A stretch of DNA of 64,000 nt from Terriglobia bacterium (GCA_951813285.1 OX638355.1:1798653-1862652); one strand, 5' to 3'. Numbered from the stretch's first letter, positions 1-8,031 are shown. The notes: generated from the letters alone by a model not told the origin. Translations and numbers: made by a program.

Positions 1-1
1 C

Positions 2-505
2 ATTTACTTCAACATGGGTGAATTCGAGAGGGCCAAGGAGTACTACCTGAAAAACTGTGACCTGGAGCCGGACCAGGGCGACCCCTTTTACAGCGTGGGG
101 AACGTCAATTGGACCATGGCCTACGACAAATTGAATCCGCGCCCTGCTCAGGAGCGGTGGGAACTGTCGGAAGAGGGCCTGGAATTTTTGGAAAAGTGCC
201 TGGTCAACGATCCCGACTACTTTAACGCCCACTTCTACATCAACTTGCTCAATCGGGAAAAGGCCAGAGTCGTCATTGACGAGATTGTCGAGCAGAAACC
301 TTCCTCGGAGAACGCTTTCATCCTGGCCGGGCAAGACGTCGCCGCCTTGGACCCCCTGGTGAAGAGGCACGGGCCCGACCGCTACGAGGAGTACCTGTCC
401 TATCACAAGTTGGCCGACCAGCACTACGACCTGGCAATGGAGATCAAGCGCAAGGTCGAGGAGGAATCGGCAGCCGCGGCCATCGGCATCGTCTCGGAGG
501 AATAG
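2..505 (+). CDS. TPR-like protein, 3' part only
   Basis: The reading frame is open to the window edge, so the true start lies upstream; the first internal Met codon is at 14. The visible part begins with a tetratricopeptide-like helix pair (YFNMGEFERAKEYYLKN, then an acidic residue-rich turn and a Pro), which usually packs helices for protein-protein contact. The middle is rich in Asp, Glu, Asn and aromatic residues, and the last 30 residues form a charged helix ending in an Ala/Ile-rich tail. It stops at TAG 503-505 and is followed directly by a strong intrinsic terminator. The specific role cannot be read from this fragment. TPR membership is fairly clear; anything beyond that is unknown. 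Confidence 0.6.
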   Translation: MYFNMGEFERAKEYYLKNCDLEPDQGDPFYSVGNVNWTMAYDKLNPRPAQERWELSEEGLEFLEKCLVNDPDYFNAHFYINLLNREKARVVIDEIVEQKPSSENAFILAGQDVAALDPLVKRHGPDRYEEYLSYHKLADQHYDLAMEIKRKVEEESAAAAIGIVSEE

Positions 506-586
506 GCCGGTCCGGCGCGGCGCCAATCCCGACCCATCCCCGAGGCGCAACCCTCAAACCGTTAATAGTCGAAGCTGTTCCGTAAG

Positions 587-623
587 GGCCGGCGGGCCTC
601 AAGTCCGCCGGCCTTTTGTTTTT
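587..623 (+). terminator. Rho-independent terminator of the TPR gene
   Basis: A perfect 9-bp stem, GGCCGGCGG at 587-595 pairing with CCGCCGGCC at 605-613, encloses a 9-nt loop and is followed by TTTTGTTTTT at 614-623. The T-tract is only on the plus-strand side, so it terminates the TPR gene. It reaches the stop codon of the convergent clpS gene. Confidence 0.9.
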
Positions 624-970
624 CAGAACGCCGGTCCCGCTGCGGGTTCAATCAGGGCCGACATGGACCCGCGGCAGCGCGGAATGCGCGGGTCCGGGCC
701 ATAGGCCTGGATCTGGTCCCGGGAGAACTCCGCCTCCCGGCGCCCACAGGTGATCAACACGGTTCGACCGGTTAGGTCCACTTCCACGGCGTGCTGGAGG
801 GCTTGCCGCACCGACAAATAGAAGATCCTCTGCAGCATTTCGATGACGTAGTTGTAGCTGTGATCGTCGTCGTCCAGAAGAATCACACGGTAGAGCCCGG
901 CCCTCTCCGAGTCGGCGCGCTGATCGGTTTCCGGTTCGGCGATCACCGCGGGCATGGGGTTGGGTTTCAT
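623..970 (-). CDS. clpS: ClpS-like adaptor of the Clp protease
   Basis: ClpS binds the N-domain of ClpA/ClpC and delivers substrates, notably N-degron proteins, to ClpP in the cytoplasm. The core YRVILLDDDDHSYNYVIEML is the typical ClpS N-domain strand with its acidic turn. It is followed by a helical segment (RIFYLSVRQALQHAVEVDLTGR) and a final strand around TCGRREAEFSRDQIQAYGPDPR, close to the family length of about 100 residues. I chose the ATG at 970; a TTG 45 bases further out is possible. Neither has a clear Shine-Dalgarno sequence. No clpA is adjacent, and the gene stands alone, convergent to the TPR gene. Family confidence is high, start confidence moderate. Confidence 0.85.
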   Translation of the reverse strand: MKPNPMPAVIAEPETDQRADSERAGLYRVILLDDDDHSYNYVIEMLQRIFYLSVRQALQHAVEVDLTGRTVLITCGRREAEFSRDQIQAYGPDPRIPRCRGSMSALIEPAAGPAF

Positions 971-1205
971 GAGGCGGCGGGATTTCGATGGTGTCTCCAA
1001 GAGAATAGCACACAAGGGCGGAGCCCGCAGTCGAGCCGGTGGGGGGCAATCGCGGCGCCCCGTGATTCACAGCAACAATCAACATGGATTCACATCGATG
1101 GACAGGATATACAGGATTTGCTTTTCAGGGATTTGTCCGGTCTATCAGCCAGGGCGTGATCGAAGAGGCGAATCGGCCGGGACAGTGTGCGTTCAAGGCA
1201 GGCCA

Positions 1206-1460
1206 TTACTTTTTTTGCTCTGCCAATTCGCCCCTGGTGAATCCTTCAAACAGTCCTTCCAGCCGGGCCATGCGTTCTCGGAGGTCGGCGACGTCCCCTC
1301 GGACATTGGCGACGTCCCCTCGGACATTGGCCACGTCCTCTCGGACATGCTGAATTTCCAGTTTGAACTCCTGTCGAATATCGAATGAGACCTTCCATCC
1401 GAGGCTGACCAATGCTACGCCAAGAATGCCGATGGCAATCAACTCCGCGCTTATTTTCAT
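1206..1460 (-). CDS. Small membrane-anchored coiled-coil protein, copy A
   Basis: An 84-residue protein with one N-terminal membrane segment (ISAELIAIGILGVALVSLGW) followed by a charged helix containing near-perfect seven-residue repeats (DVANVRG, DVANVRG, DVADLRE) and ending RMARLEGLFEGF. At the DNA level these heptads are 21-bp tandem repeats. The predicted form is a single-pass inner-membrane protein with a trimer- or tetramer-type coiled coil. The ATG at 1460 is preceded by GGAAGGAG at good spacing. A near-identical paralog (copy B, 5811-6065) lies in opposite orientation. Function unknown; I recognise no named family. Confidence 0.75.
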   Translation of the reverse strand: MKISAELIAIGILGVALVSLGWKVSFDIRQEFKLEIQHVREDVANVRGDVANVRGDVADLRERMARLEGLFEGFTRGELAEQKK

Positions 1461-1575
1461 TGCTGACGCTCCTTCCACTTTGACGAGCCTGCCGAGAGGG
1501 AGATCAGACCAGGCGAGGGGTTCATTTGGTGACGGATCACTCAGTTAGTGTAGCACGCAAGACAGGCTTGTAAGA
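1206..1575 (-). repeat. Inverted duplication, arm A (about 370 bp)
   Basis: Gene copy A plus about 110 bp upstream matches arm B (about 5698-6065) in reverse orientation. The upstream match includes a conserved TACACT...GAGTGATCCGTCA segment and the shared ribosome-binding site, so the whole unit with its control region was copied, not only the coding part. Confidence 0.8.
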
Positions 1576-1919
1576 ACAGAGCCTGCGCCGGAACATCGGC
1601 CGAGTCAGCGTCTCGTACAGCAGCGTCCCGTCCTGGTTATCCTGTGCATCCATGTTAATTTTAAAAAATCGTCGATCCCCGGGCGCCGGCTTGGGGGTCC
1701 CCCCACCGCATCAGTTTGGTGAGAAATCCGGGTTCGTGGTTCTTCGTGTAACTTCGTGGATAACTCTTTTGAAAACACAGTGGATCCTTTCCCGGGTCCT
1801 GTTCGTTTTACTTTCCATGCCAGGCTTGCTAAAATCCCGGCGCTTGTGTGATTCTATTGCCTCAGCCTCCAAGGATTTGCAGAGCGGGCTGGAAGTCAAC
1901 TCGAAGGGAGATCAGAACA
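1576..1919. other. Intergenic region without a gene
   Basis: This stretch holds a short copy of the 'cctgtgcatccatgtt' repeat family at about 1637-1657 and a fragment of the 'cttcgtggataactcttt' family near 1745-1770. A GGGAG ribosome-binding site for the next gene lies at 1906-1910. No convincing coding sequence was seen. Confidence 0.6.
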
Positions 1920-2351
1920 TTGAGATATCCGGAAGAATTCATCGGCCCCATGCGGGAAGAGCTCACCCGGCTGGGGGTGCGTGAGACTCGGTTGCCTGAA
2001 GAGGTGGACGAGGTCCTCCGAAAAGAAGATGGCACGGTCATGATGGTGATCAACTCGATGTGCGGCTGTGCCGCCGGCCGGGCGCGTCCGGGAATCGCCC
2101 TGGCGCTGAAGCATGCGGTGGTGCCGGCCAAAGTGGCCACCGTATTTGCGGGAGGCGATCTGGAAGCTACGGCGCGGGTGAGGGAATACCTGCAGGAGTA
2201 TCCGTCCTCCTCTCCCTCGGTTGCTCTGTTCCGGGAGGGCCGGCCGGTATTCATGATGCACCGCCATCAGATCGAACACCGCGACGCGTCCGAGATCGCC
2301 GACACCCTGACGGCGGCCTTCGATCGCTATTGTCAGGATTCTTCCGGCTGA
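1920..2351 (+). CDS. Bacilliredoxin (BrxA/BrxB, YphP family)
   Basis: Thioredoxin-fold disulfide reductase that removes bacillithiol or related thiols from oxidised cysteines in the cytoplasm. The active-site motif MCGCAAG places Cys48-Gly49-Cys50 exactly as in Bacillus YphP/YqiW. The flanking text (VVNS-like VMMVINS before, ARPG after, EPSSPS-like YPSSSPSVALF, then HRHQIEHRD) follows the family to the end. I chose a TTG start at 1920 because AAGGGAG at 1904-1910 lies nine bases upstream and the protein then begins like its homologues (RYPEEFIGPMREEL); the earlier in-frame start would add 24 unrelated residues. It stands alone, upstream of tatA. Length of 143 is normal. Confidence 0.9.
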   Translation: MRYPEEFIGPMREELTRLGVRETRLPEEVDEVLRKEDGTVMMVINSMCGCAAGRARPGIALALKHAVVPAKVATVFAGGDLEATARVREYLQEYPSSSPSVALFREGRPVFMMHRHQIEHRDASEIADTLTAAFDRYCQDSSG

Positions 2352-2357
2352 GTCGCC

Positions 2358-2383
2358 CCCGGGAGCGCGGGCGTCCCGCCCGC
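2358..2383. repeat. Solo terminus of the GC-rich palindromic (REPIN-type) repeat
   Basis: CCCGGGAGCGCGGGCG followed by TCC and CGCCCGC forms a GCGGGCG/CGCCCGC hairpin. It is the same as the ends of the 140-bp units at 17056-17487 and 57870-58590, but here no partner terminus follows. Confidence 0.8.
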
Positions 2384-2599
2384 ATCCGCTTCCTGCCAGC
2401 GCGCCTTTCCCGCCAATCCCTGGCGGAACACACCTGGTTTCCAGTCTCGGAACGGGGATTACACCTTTGTAAGAAATCGGGCGAGGAGGAGGGGGCCGAC
2501 TATCCGTTTGCCATCCGTCCGCAAATCCACTAAGATCCTTCAATGAAGGTGCCGGGACGGTGCCGGCCGCGCCGGTTCTGAAGAGATGGGGAGGTCATT

Positions 2600-2800
2600 A
2601 TGGCGTTGGGAATTGGAATTCCTACCATGGGTCTTGCGGAGTGGGTCATTATTCTGGTGATCGTCTTCCTCCTCTTTGGCGCCAAGCGCCTTCCCGAGAT
2701 CGGTAAAGGAATCGGCGAGGGGATCAAGAACTTCCGCGGCGCCATGAAGAAGGACGAAGACAAGGATCTGCAGAAGCCTACCGAGAAAGAAGCCTCCTGA
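2600..2800 (+). CDS. tatA: Sec-independent translocase subunit TatA/TatE
   Basis: Pore-forming subunit of the twin-arginine translocase, which exports folded proteins across the inner membrane. The 66-residue protein has a short N-terminal hydrophobic helix ([20 protein letters not shown]), the [20 protein letters not shown] hinge and amphipathic helix that define TatA, and a charged Lys/Glu tail. ATG at 2600 follows GGGGAGG. No tatB or tatC is adjacent. A likely Tat substrate is encoded at 4212-5450 (SRRSFLGR signal). Confidence 0.95.
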   Translation: MALGIGIPTMGLAEWVIILVIVFLLFGAKRLPEIGKGIGEGIKNFRGAMKKDEDKDLQKPTEKEAS

Positions 2801-2813
2801 CGGCGTCTTCCCC

Positions 2814-2866
2814 CCATGGGCTTACGCCCACGGCTAACTGCTGGCGCCGCATTCGCGGCTTACTGG
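2814..2866. repeat. Copy of the 'cgtgggcgtcagcccatgg' repeat family
   Basis: CATGGGCTTACGCCCACGG forms a short hairpin, followed by an AAC-TGCTGGCGCCGC and GCGGCTTA segment. Related copies are at 17992-18057, 31106-31200, 32872-32968 and twice in 42395-42665. Confidence 0.75.
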
Positions 2867-2933
2867 AATTCCGGGCTGGCGCCCGGGGTTTGTCATTTCA
2901 AATGGTTCTGTCCCCCCCGACGTTAGGCTGCCC

Positions 2934-3596
2934 TCACAGCGCGCAACTGCAGTCGCCGGGAACGGCCATGATCGTCTCCCGGAGATACTTCTTCTCCACT
3001 TCTTCCAGCAGAGCCATCTCCCGGCTGTGCCTGGTCCTGACAAAGGCGGCGCCCAGCCAGGTGGTCACCAGCCTGGCGGCCAGGTCGACGTCCAGACCCG
3101 GGTCCGCCAGCACCAGCAGGTTGGCCCCATGCCGTTCCCGGCTGATTCTGGCGGTCTGTCGGTCGCAGCAGTGGACCGCTCGAATGCCGGGGCACTTGTT
3201 GGCCAGCATGGTGGAGCCGATCCCATCCCCATCCAGCCAGATGCCGCTGCAGACCTGGCCGCTCTGAACCAGTTGGGCCACCCCCAGGACGCTGCCGGGA
3301 TCGTCCGGAGAACTTTCCGCTCCGCATTCGCAGACCAGGTATCCGTTCTCCTGGAGCAGGCTCCGGATCTTCCGGGCCAGCTCCCGCTGAGACGGTGCGG
3401 CCCCCAGCGCCACCCGCTTGTCGAAAGCCTTGAGGCGCTGGATTTCTTCGGAAGTGTCGCACTCGACGATGGCATTGCCGCGCTGAGCGGCAATCTCCAG
3501 GGCGAGCGGGGTGAGGCGGGTTCCCTTGACCACGTAACAGGGAGATCCCGCGGGGGTATTCCTAAGTTCCTTTTCGGTCAGGAAGATCTGTTTCAT
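2934..3596 (-). CDS. RpiB/LacA/LacB-like protein lacking catalytic residues
   Basis: From about residue 62 the protein follows ribose-5-phosphate isomerase B end to end: KRVALG, then LARKIRSLLQENGYLV, GDGIGSTMLANKCPGIRAV, ERHGANLLVL, and a C-terminal helix with ARLVTTWLGAAFVRTRH. The expected Asp-His of the SDHAG motif is replaced (GAAPSQ), and the catalytic Cys of the ICGTGIG loop is Asp (WLDGDGIG). A roughly 60-residue N-terminal extension contains a TPLALEIAAQRG segment resembling the short helical motif seen on some microcompartment-associated enzymes; no shell genes are in the window. The gene starts inside the end of hpt (35-nt overlap), suggesting translational coupling. Family membership is confident; isomerase activity is doubtful. 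Confidence 0.75.
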   Translation of the reverse strand: MKQIFLTEKELRNTPAGSPCYVVKGTRLTPLALEIAAQRGNAIVECDTSEEIQRLKAFDKRVALGAAPSQRELARKIRSLLQENGYLVCECGAESSPDDPGSVLGVAQLVQSGQVCSGIWLDGDGIGSTMLANKCPGIRAVHCCDRQTARISRERHGANLLVLADPGLDVDLAARLVTTWLGAAFVRTRHSREMALLEEVEKKYLRETIMAVPGDCSCAL

Positions 3597-4158
3597 GGGG
3601 CGCCATGGCCGATATCCAGGGGAGGTTCCGGAATTTCTGCCGATAGTCTAAACCATAACCCACCACAAACTTGTCGGGAATCTCGAACCCGACGTAGTCC
3701 AGGCCGACCGGTTCCACCCGCCGGGCGGGTTTGTCGAGCAGAGAAACCACTTTGAGCGATTCGGGCTCACGGCTCCGAAGCTCCCGGCAGATGCGGTTCA
3801 GCGTCAAGCCGCTGTCGCAGATGTCCTCCACCACCAGGACGTGCAGTCCCCGAATGTCGGTCTGGAGGTCCTGGACGATCTCGATGCTGCCGCTCGACCG
3901 GGTGGACTCGGCGTAGCTGACAACCGCCATGAAATCGACCGAGGTCTCCAACTGAAGCTGTCTGGCCAGGTCGGCCGTGAACACCCAGGCTCCCCTCAGG
4001 AGGCTCACCAGGTGGAGGTGCCCGCCCCGGTAGTCCTCCGAGATCCGGAGGCCCAGCTCCGCCACCTTCTCCTGGATGGTCCCTTCGGCAATCAGGGGCG
4101 TCAGGCCCGATGGCGCTCCGGACGGACGGGTTGCCGATGCAGCCGTTGCTGGTTTCAT
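3562..4158 (-). CDS. hpt: Hypoxanthine phosphoribosyltransferase
   Basis: Purine salvage: joins hypoxanthine or guanine to PRPP to give IMP or GMP in the cytoplasm. The signature PRPP loop VLVVEDICDSGLTL is present, preceded by the LVSLLRGAWVFTADL flexible-loop/strand region and the SYAESTRSSG loop, and followed by KPARR and YVGFEIPDKFVVGYGLDY, which line the base pocket. The ATG at 4158 follows AAGGAG with proper spacing, giving 198 residues including a short N-terminal extension. It overlaps the downstream RpiB-like gene and lies just after the DUF1343 gene on the same strand, so the three could be one transcript. High confidence. Confidence 0.95.
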   Translation of the reverse strand: MKPATAASATRPSGAPSGLTPLIAEGTIQEKVAELGLRISEDYRGGHLHLVSLLRGAWVFTADLARQLQLETSVDFMAVVSYAESTRSSGSIEIVQDLQTDIRGLHVLVVEDICDSGLTLNRICRELRSREPESLKVVSLLDKPARRVEPVGLDYVGFEIPDKFVVGYGLDYRQKFRNLPWISAMAPHETDLPDRKGT

Positions 4159-4211
4159 TTGCTCTCCTTGCCTGTCCCGCTGTTTGCTGCCGGTCAGCTC
4201 GGCCTCCTCCG

Positions 4212-5450
4212 TCAATATAGAAAAAAATCCCGCCTCTCCGTCTCGAAGGCATCCAGCTCGTCCTGCCAGCCTTCCACCATTTCTTCCACCGGCCGGTCCC
4301 GATCGATGCCGCGGCGAACCTCCTCCGATCCCGCCAGGCGATCGAAATGGCTCTCCGCCCACTGGAAGTTTCCGGAATGGGTCCTGCGAAAGTGGGCGAT
4401 GAGAGAGAGGGCCGTTCGCAGTGGCTGGAATCGTCCGGGGTGGAGGACGTGCAGTTGGACGCCCTCGCAGACCTGTCCGGAGAATTTGGAAGCGCTGGGC
4501 CGGAACCGGGTGTGCCGGAAGGCGACCCCGGGCAGCATGAGCCGGTCCATGGCCTCCACCGCCCGCGGACCGTCCACCCAGGGGGCCCCGGCGATTTCAA
4601 AGGGTGTGGTGGTGCCGCGCCCTTCCGACAGGTTGGTTCCCTCCACAAGGCACATGCCGGCATAGACCAGGGCCGTCATGGCGCCGGGAACGTTGGGCGA
4701 CGGGGGTATCCAGACCAGTCCGGTGTCTGCGAACCAGTGCCGCCGCTCCCAGTGGTCCATTTTGACCACGGTCAGGGAACACCCCAGTTGCAGCCGGGAC
4801 TTCATCCAGCCGGCCAGCTCTCCAGGAGTCAGACCGTATCGAGCCGGTATGGCCGCCGACCCCACCAGCGATTGCAGACGAGAGTCCAACACCCTTCCCT
4901 CGATCCTCAAGCCGCCGAGCGGGTTGGGGCGGTCCAGCACGATCAGCGGAATCTGAAAGCGGCCGGCGGCCTGCAAGCAGTTCCTGAGAGTGGCCAGGTA
5001 GGTGTAGTAGCGCGACCCGACATCCTGAATGTCGTAAATCAGCAGGTCCAGGCCGCGGACCATCTCCTCGGTCGGTTGGGTGGTAGCGCCGTAGAGGCTG
5101 TGTACGGGGATGCCCCAACGGCTGTCCGCACGGCTTTCGATTCTGGCCCCCGCCGCGACCATTCCCGCAATGCCGTGCTCGGGAGAGAAGAGGGCCTTCA
5201 GCTCCACCTCCGGCTGGGCCCGCAGCAGATCGATATCGTGACGCAGCCGGCGGTCGACCCCGGTGTGGTTGGTGATCAGTCCGACTCTGCGGCCGCGGAT
5301 CAGGGCCGTTTCCCGGTTCAGCAGCACTTCGATCCCCGGAACTACGGTCCGTCCGGCGCCGCACCCGGCCGGCAGCAGGGAGGCGGCGGCAACAGGGGCC
5401 ACGCGGCCCAGAAAACTTCTCCGGGACATCGTCGGGAATGGGAGTTTCAT
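4212..5450 (-). CDS. namZ: DUF1343 lipoprotein, NamZ-type exo-N-acetylmuramidase (GH171)
   Basis: DUF1343 includes Bacillus YbbC/NamZ, which releases terminal N-acetylmuramic acid from peptidoglycan fragments. Residues 1-35 carry a twin-arginine signal (SRRSFLGR) followed by a lipobox-like LLPAGC, so the protein is probably exported by Tat and lipid-anchored. Family motifs visible are VGLITNHTGVD, LFSPEHGIAG, LLIYDIQDVGSRYYTY, LDRPNPLGG, PSPNVPG and EGTNLSEGRGTTTPFE. The length of 412 fits. I chose the ATG at 5450; the next ATG, 21 bases inside, would still give the signal. A role in muropeptide recycling is inferred from the family. Confidence 0.9.
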   Translation of the reverse strand: MKLPFPTMSRRSFLGRVAPVAAASLLPAGCGAGRTVVPGIEVLLNRETALIRGRRVGLITNHTGVDRRLRHDIDLLRAQPEVELKALFSPEHGIAGMVAAGARIESRADSRWGIPVHSLYGATTQPTEEMVRGLDLLIYDIQDVGSRYYTYLATLRNCLQAAGRFQIPLIVLDRPNPLGGLRIEGRVLDSRLQSLVGSAAIPARYGLTPGELAGWMKSRLQLGCSLTVVKMDHWERRHWFADTGLVWIPPSPNVPGAMTALVYAGMCLVEGTNLSEGRGTTTPFEIAGAPWVDGPRAVEAMDRLMLPGVAFRHTRFRPSASKFSGQVCEGVQLHVLHPGRFQPLRTALSLIAHFRRTHSGNFQWAESHFDRLAGSEEVRRGIDRDRPVEEMVEGWQDELDAFETERRDFFLY

Positions 5451-5697
5451 GTTTCGAGGGCAAATTGGGCCGGAGGTCCGATCCGAACCCGGTTCGAGGC
5501 GCCATTGTGACACGTTCCCGCCGGGATCGGAAGCAGCCGCGGGGTGTGCGACGGCTGCGTCTTCCAAAAAGAAATCCACGATGAGAAAAGAGTTATTCAC
5601 GCATGGCCACCAAGGACGACAAAGGGCCACTAAGGGGTTGGAGAAGGCTCAGGTGGGATCCGCCAAAGGTCGGGCAGGCGGAAAGGGTGTCCACCCA

Positions 5698-6065
5698 TTT
5701 CAAGCCCGGCCAGCGTGGTACACTTACGGAGTGATCCGTCAACGTGTGAACCCCTTGCCTTGTCTGATCTCCCTCTCGGCAGCCTCGTCAAAGTGGAAGG
5801 AGCGTCAGCAATGATTATCAGCGCGGAGTTGTTTGCCATCGGCATTCTTTGCGTGGCTTTGGTCAGCCTCGGATGGAAGGTCTCATCCGATATTCGACAG
5901 GAGTTCAAACTGGAAATTCGGCATGTCCGAGAGGACGTCGCCAATGTCCGAGGGGATGTGGCCGATGTCCGTGGTGGCGTAGCCGATCTCCGAGAACGTA
6001 TGGCGCGGCTGGAAGGACTGTTTGAGGGATTCACCAGGGGCGAATTGGCAGAGCAAAAGAAGTAA
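5698..6065 (+). repeat. Inverted duplication, arm B (about 370 bp)
   Basis: Reverse-oriented partner of arm A (1206-1575). Match begins near CAAGCC...GTACACTTACGGAGTGATCCGTCA and continues through the gene. Upstream, 5580-5660 holds a degenerate copy of the 'cacgaagggccactaagg' repeat. Confidence 0.8.
5811..6065 (+). CDS. Small membrane-anchored coiled-coil protein, copy B
   Basis: An 84-residue paralog of the protein at 1206-1460: membrane segment IISAELFAIGILCVALVSLGW, then a helix with DVANVRG, DVADVRG and GVADLRE heptads and the same RMARLEGLFEGF ending. ATG at 5811 follows GGAAGGAG. Differences from copy A are mostly conservative, which argues that both were kept under selection. It is followed 10 bases later by the macrodomain gene on the same strand, so the two are probably co-transcribed. 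Function unknown. Confidence 0.75.
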   Translation: MIISAELFAIGILCVALVSLGWKVSSDIRQEFKLEIRHVREDVANVRGDVADVRGGVADLRERMARLEGLFEGFTRGELAEQKK

Positions 6066-6075
6066 CTGAAAGCGC

Positions 6076-6684
6076 GTGAAAATCAAGGACACCGAGATTC
6101 TGTTGATTCAGGGGGACATCACCGAGCAGGATACCGATGCCGTCGTCAATGCTGCCAACCGGGAACTGATCCTGGGAGGAGGTGTCGCCGGGGCCATCCG
6201 CCGCAAAGGAGGGGACTCCATCCAACAAGAGTGCGACCGAATCGGCGGCACCCAAGTTGGCGGGGCCGTCATCACCGGCGGAGGCAATCTCAAGGCCCGC
6301 CACGTCATCCACGCGGTGGGGCCGCGCATGGGCGAAGGGGACGAGGACGAAAAGCTGGGCCGGGCGACCCTGAACAGCCTGGTCCTGGCAGACTCGAAAG
6401 GCATGAAGAGCATCGCCTTCCCGGCCATCAGCACCGGGATTTTCGGCTTTCCCGCCGAGAGATGCGCCCGAATCATGCTGGAGGTGACCTGCAACTACCT
6501 TTCAGGAGAGAGTCGGCTCCGGCAGGTCGTCTTCTGCCTCTACGATTCCGCCACCCTCGCCCTCTTCGAGAAGCAACTGGCCTCTCGCTTACCTGAAACA
6601 AACGAAAAAAGACAAAAGAAAAAGAGGAAAAAGAGCTATCCACGAAGGGACACGAAGAACGACGAAGGGACACTAAGGCTTTGA
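6076..6684 (+). CDS. Macrodomain protein (ADP-ribose binding or deacylating)
   Basis: Residues 1 to about 172 form a macrodomain of the YmdB/MacroD type, which binds ADP-ribose or removes it from O-acetyl-ADP-ribose and modified proteins. Visible motifs are IQGDITEQDTDAVVNAANR, LGGGVAGAIRRKGG, ARHVIHAVGP, and FPAISTGIFGFP. The GTG start at 6076 is ten bases after the coiled-coil gene; the shadow of a ribosome-binding site is weak. The last 28 or so residues (ETNEKRQKKKRKKSYPRRD and onward) are encoded by a copy of the dispersed 'cacgaagggacacgaag' intergenic repeat, so the natural tail may have been replaced by repeat DNA. Confidence 0.9.
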   Translation: MKIKDTEILLIQGDITEQDTDAVVNAANRELILGGGVAGAIRRKGGDSIQQECDRIGGTQVGGAVITGGGNLKARHVIHAVGPRMGEGDEDEKLGRATLNSLVLADSKGMKSIAFPAISTGIFGFPAERCARIMLEVTCNYLSGESRLRQVVFCLYDSATLALFEKQLASRLPETNEKRQKKKRKKSYPRRDTKNDEGTLRL

Positions 6685-7132
6685 GGTAAGCCGCGACGGA
6701 AGGATGTTTATTTGAAACAACGCCTTGTGCCGGGTGGCGGGCAACCGGCTCAAAGTCAAGCATGGGTAGTTGCTTTATTGACATGGATGCACAGGATGAT
6801 TGGGCGAGAGTTTCCACCGTCATGAGTTCAACCGCCGCCTCTGTTCCAACACGGATTTTCCAACACCCGCTCCCAGGCTCTTGGATCACTGCCAACACCC
6901 ACCCGATCATCAAGCGGGTCTGCTTCTGTGGCACAGCCTCTCGTGCTGTTTATCCTGTTTATCCTGTGCATCCATGTTCGATCAGTAGAAAACCGGTTTT
7001 GCACGACAGGGCCCTTGTTCCCGACAGGCCATGAAGATGCGTTGTTTCACTCTCGGATGAGCCGCCCCGTCGCATGGGATTGGGCCTTGACCAACACGTG
7101 GCTCGAATTGCCCGCCGGGCGTCAGGCGCCTT
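6685..7132. repeat. Gene-free stretch with composite repeats
   Basis: Contains two 'atggatgcacaggat' type repeats (about 6783-6800 and 6945-6985). A composite block at about 6941-7060 (AAAACCGG, CCCTTGTTCCCGACAGG, TGTTTCACTCTCG) recurs at 18865-18985 (reverse), 30586-30712 and 50626-50760. No gene seen. Confidence 0.7.
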
Positions 7133-7876
7133 ATGGGAAAGACCTACCGCTACTGTCGGATCGACCGCCGCGGATGCATCCACTGCGGCTGCCGTCACTT
7201 CCGGCAGGAGGCGGTAATCGACGATCCCCTGGCCGCCGCCTGGGGGCTGTCCGCCCGGGAACGGCGATGGCTGGACCAGCGGGAAGGAAACCGCTGCGGC
7301 AATTGCGGCATGTCCAAGCGGGTCCGCATGCTGCTATGGAGCATCAGGAAACGGTGTCCACCCGGACCGGAGCTGCGGATTCTGCACCTGAACCAGACCA
7401 ACGCCCTGGCTGCGGCGTTGCAGAGCCTCGGCAGCGTCACCGAGACCCTCTATCGGCCCGACAAGCCGCTGGGATCCCGAATCGACGGCCGGTCCAATGA
7501 GGACATGTGCCGGTTGACCTTCCAGGACGACCGGTTCGATCTGGCGGTTCACTCCGAAACCCTGGAACATCTTCCGGAATATAGCCCGGCCCTGGATGAG
7601 GTCCGGCGGGTGTTGAGACCCGGTGGGTTCCAGGTCTACACGATTCCGCTCCTCTTCTCCCGAGCCACCCGGCAAAGGATGACCCTGGACGTCTCCGGAA
7701 GGCTGGTTTCTCGCCTGCCTCCCAGCTTTCACGGCTGTGACCGCGAATTTCCGGTCGTCTGGGAGTTCGGAAGCGATTACCTGCGTGAGAGAGGCGGCCG
7801 CATCAGCGAGATCCACTTCGACAACTACTGGAGCAATCGGACCGTCTTTGCCCTGATCGAAGGCAAGGAGGGCTGA
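7133..7876 (+). CDS. Class I SAM-dependent methyltransferase with N-terminal Cys cluster
   Basis: The N-terminal 65 residues hold two Cys pairs (CIHCGC and CGNCG) consistent with a small zinc ribbon. After this comes a methyltransferase-11 type Rossmann core: a degenerate motif I region (ELRILHLNQTNALAAALQS), an acidic loop and LTFQDDRFDLAVHSETLEHLPEY, then EVRRVLRPGGFQVYTIPLLF, which is the classical post-II/III region. Substrate cannot be deduced. The unusual motif I lacks a clear GxGxG. Start at 7133 is the first good ATG; the ribosome-binding site is weak. It stands alone, with repeats on both sides. Confidence 0.75.
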   Translation: MGKTYRYCRIDRRGCIHCGCRHFRQEAVIDDPLAAAWGLSARERRWLDQREGNRCGNCGMSKRVRMLLWSIRKRCPPGPELRILHLNQTNALAAALQSLGSVTETLYRPDKPLGSRIDGRSNEDMCRLTFQDDRFDLAVHSETLEHLPEYSPALDEVRRVLRPGGFQVYTIPLLFSRATRQRMTLDVSGRLVSRLPPSFHGCDREFPVVWEFGSDYLRERGGRISEIHFDNYWSNRTVFALIEGKEG

Positions 7877-8031
7877 CCCGAGCTTTCTGAAGAGATATCC
7901 CGGGAAGAGACGCGAAGGGGCACGAAGAGGCTGGTTTATTGTTGATTGTGGATTTCTGATTTTCGATTCGGGATCTATGCCGGCTGATTTTGCCTCAAAT
8001 CCAAAATCTGCAATCCAAAATCTGAAAAAAT

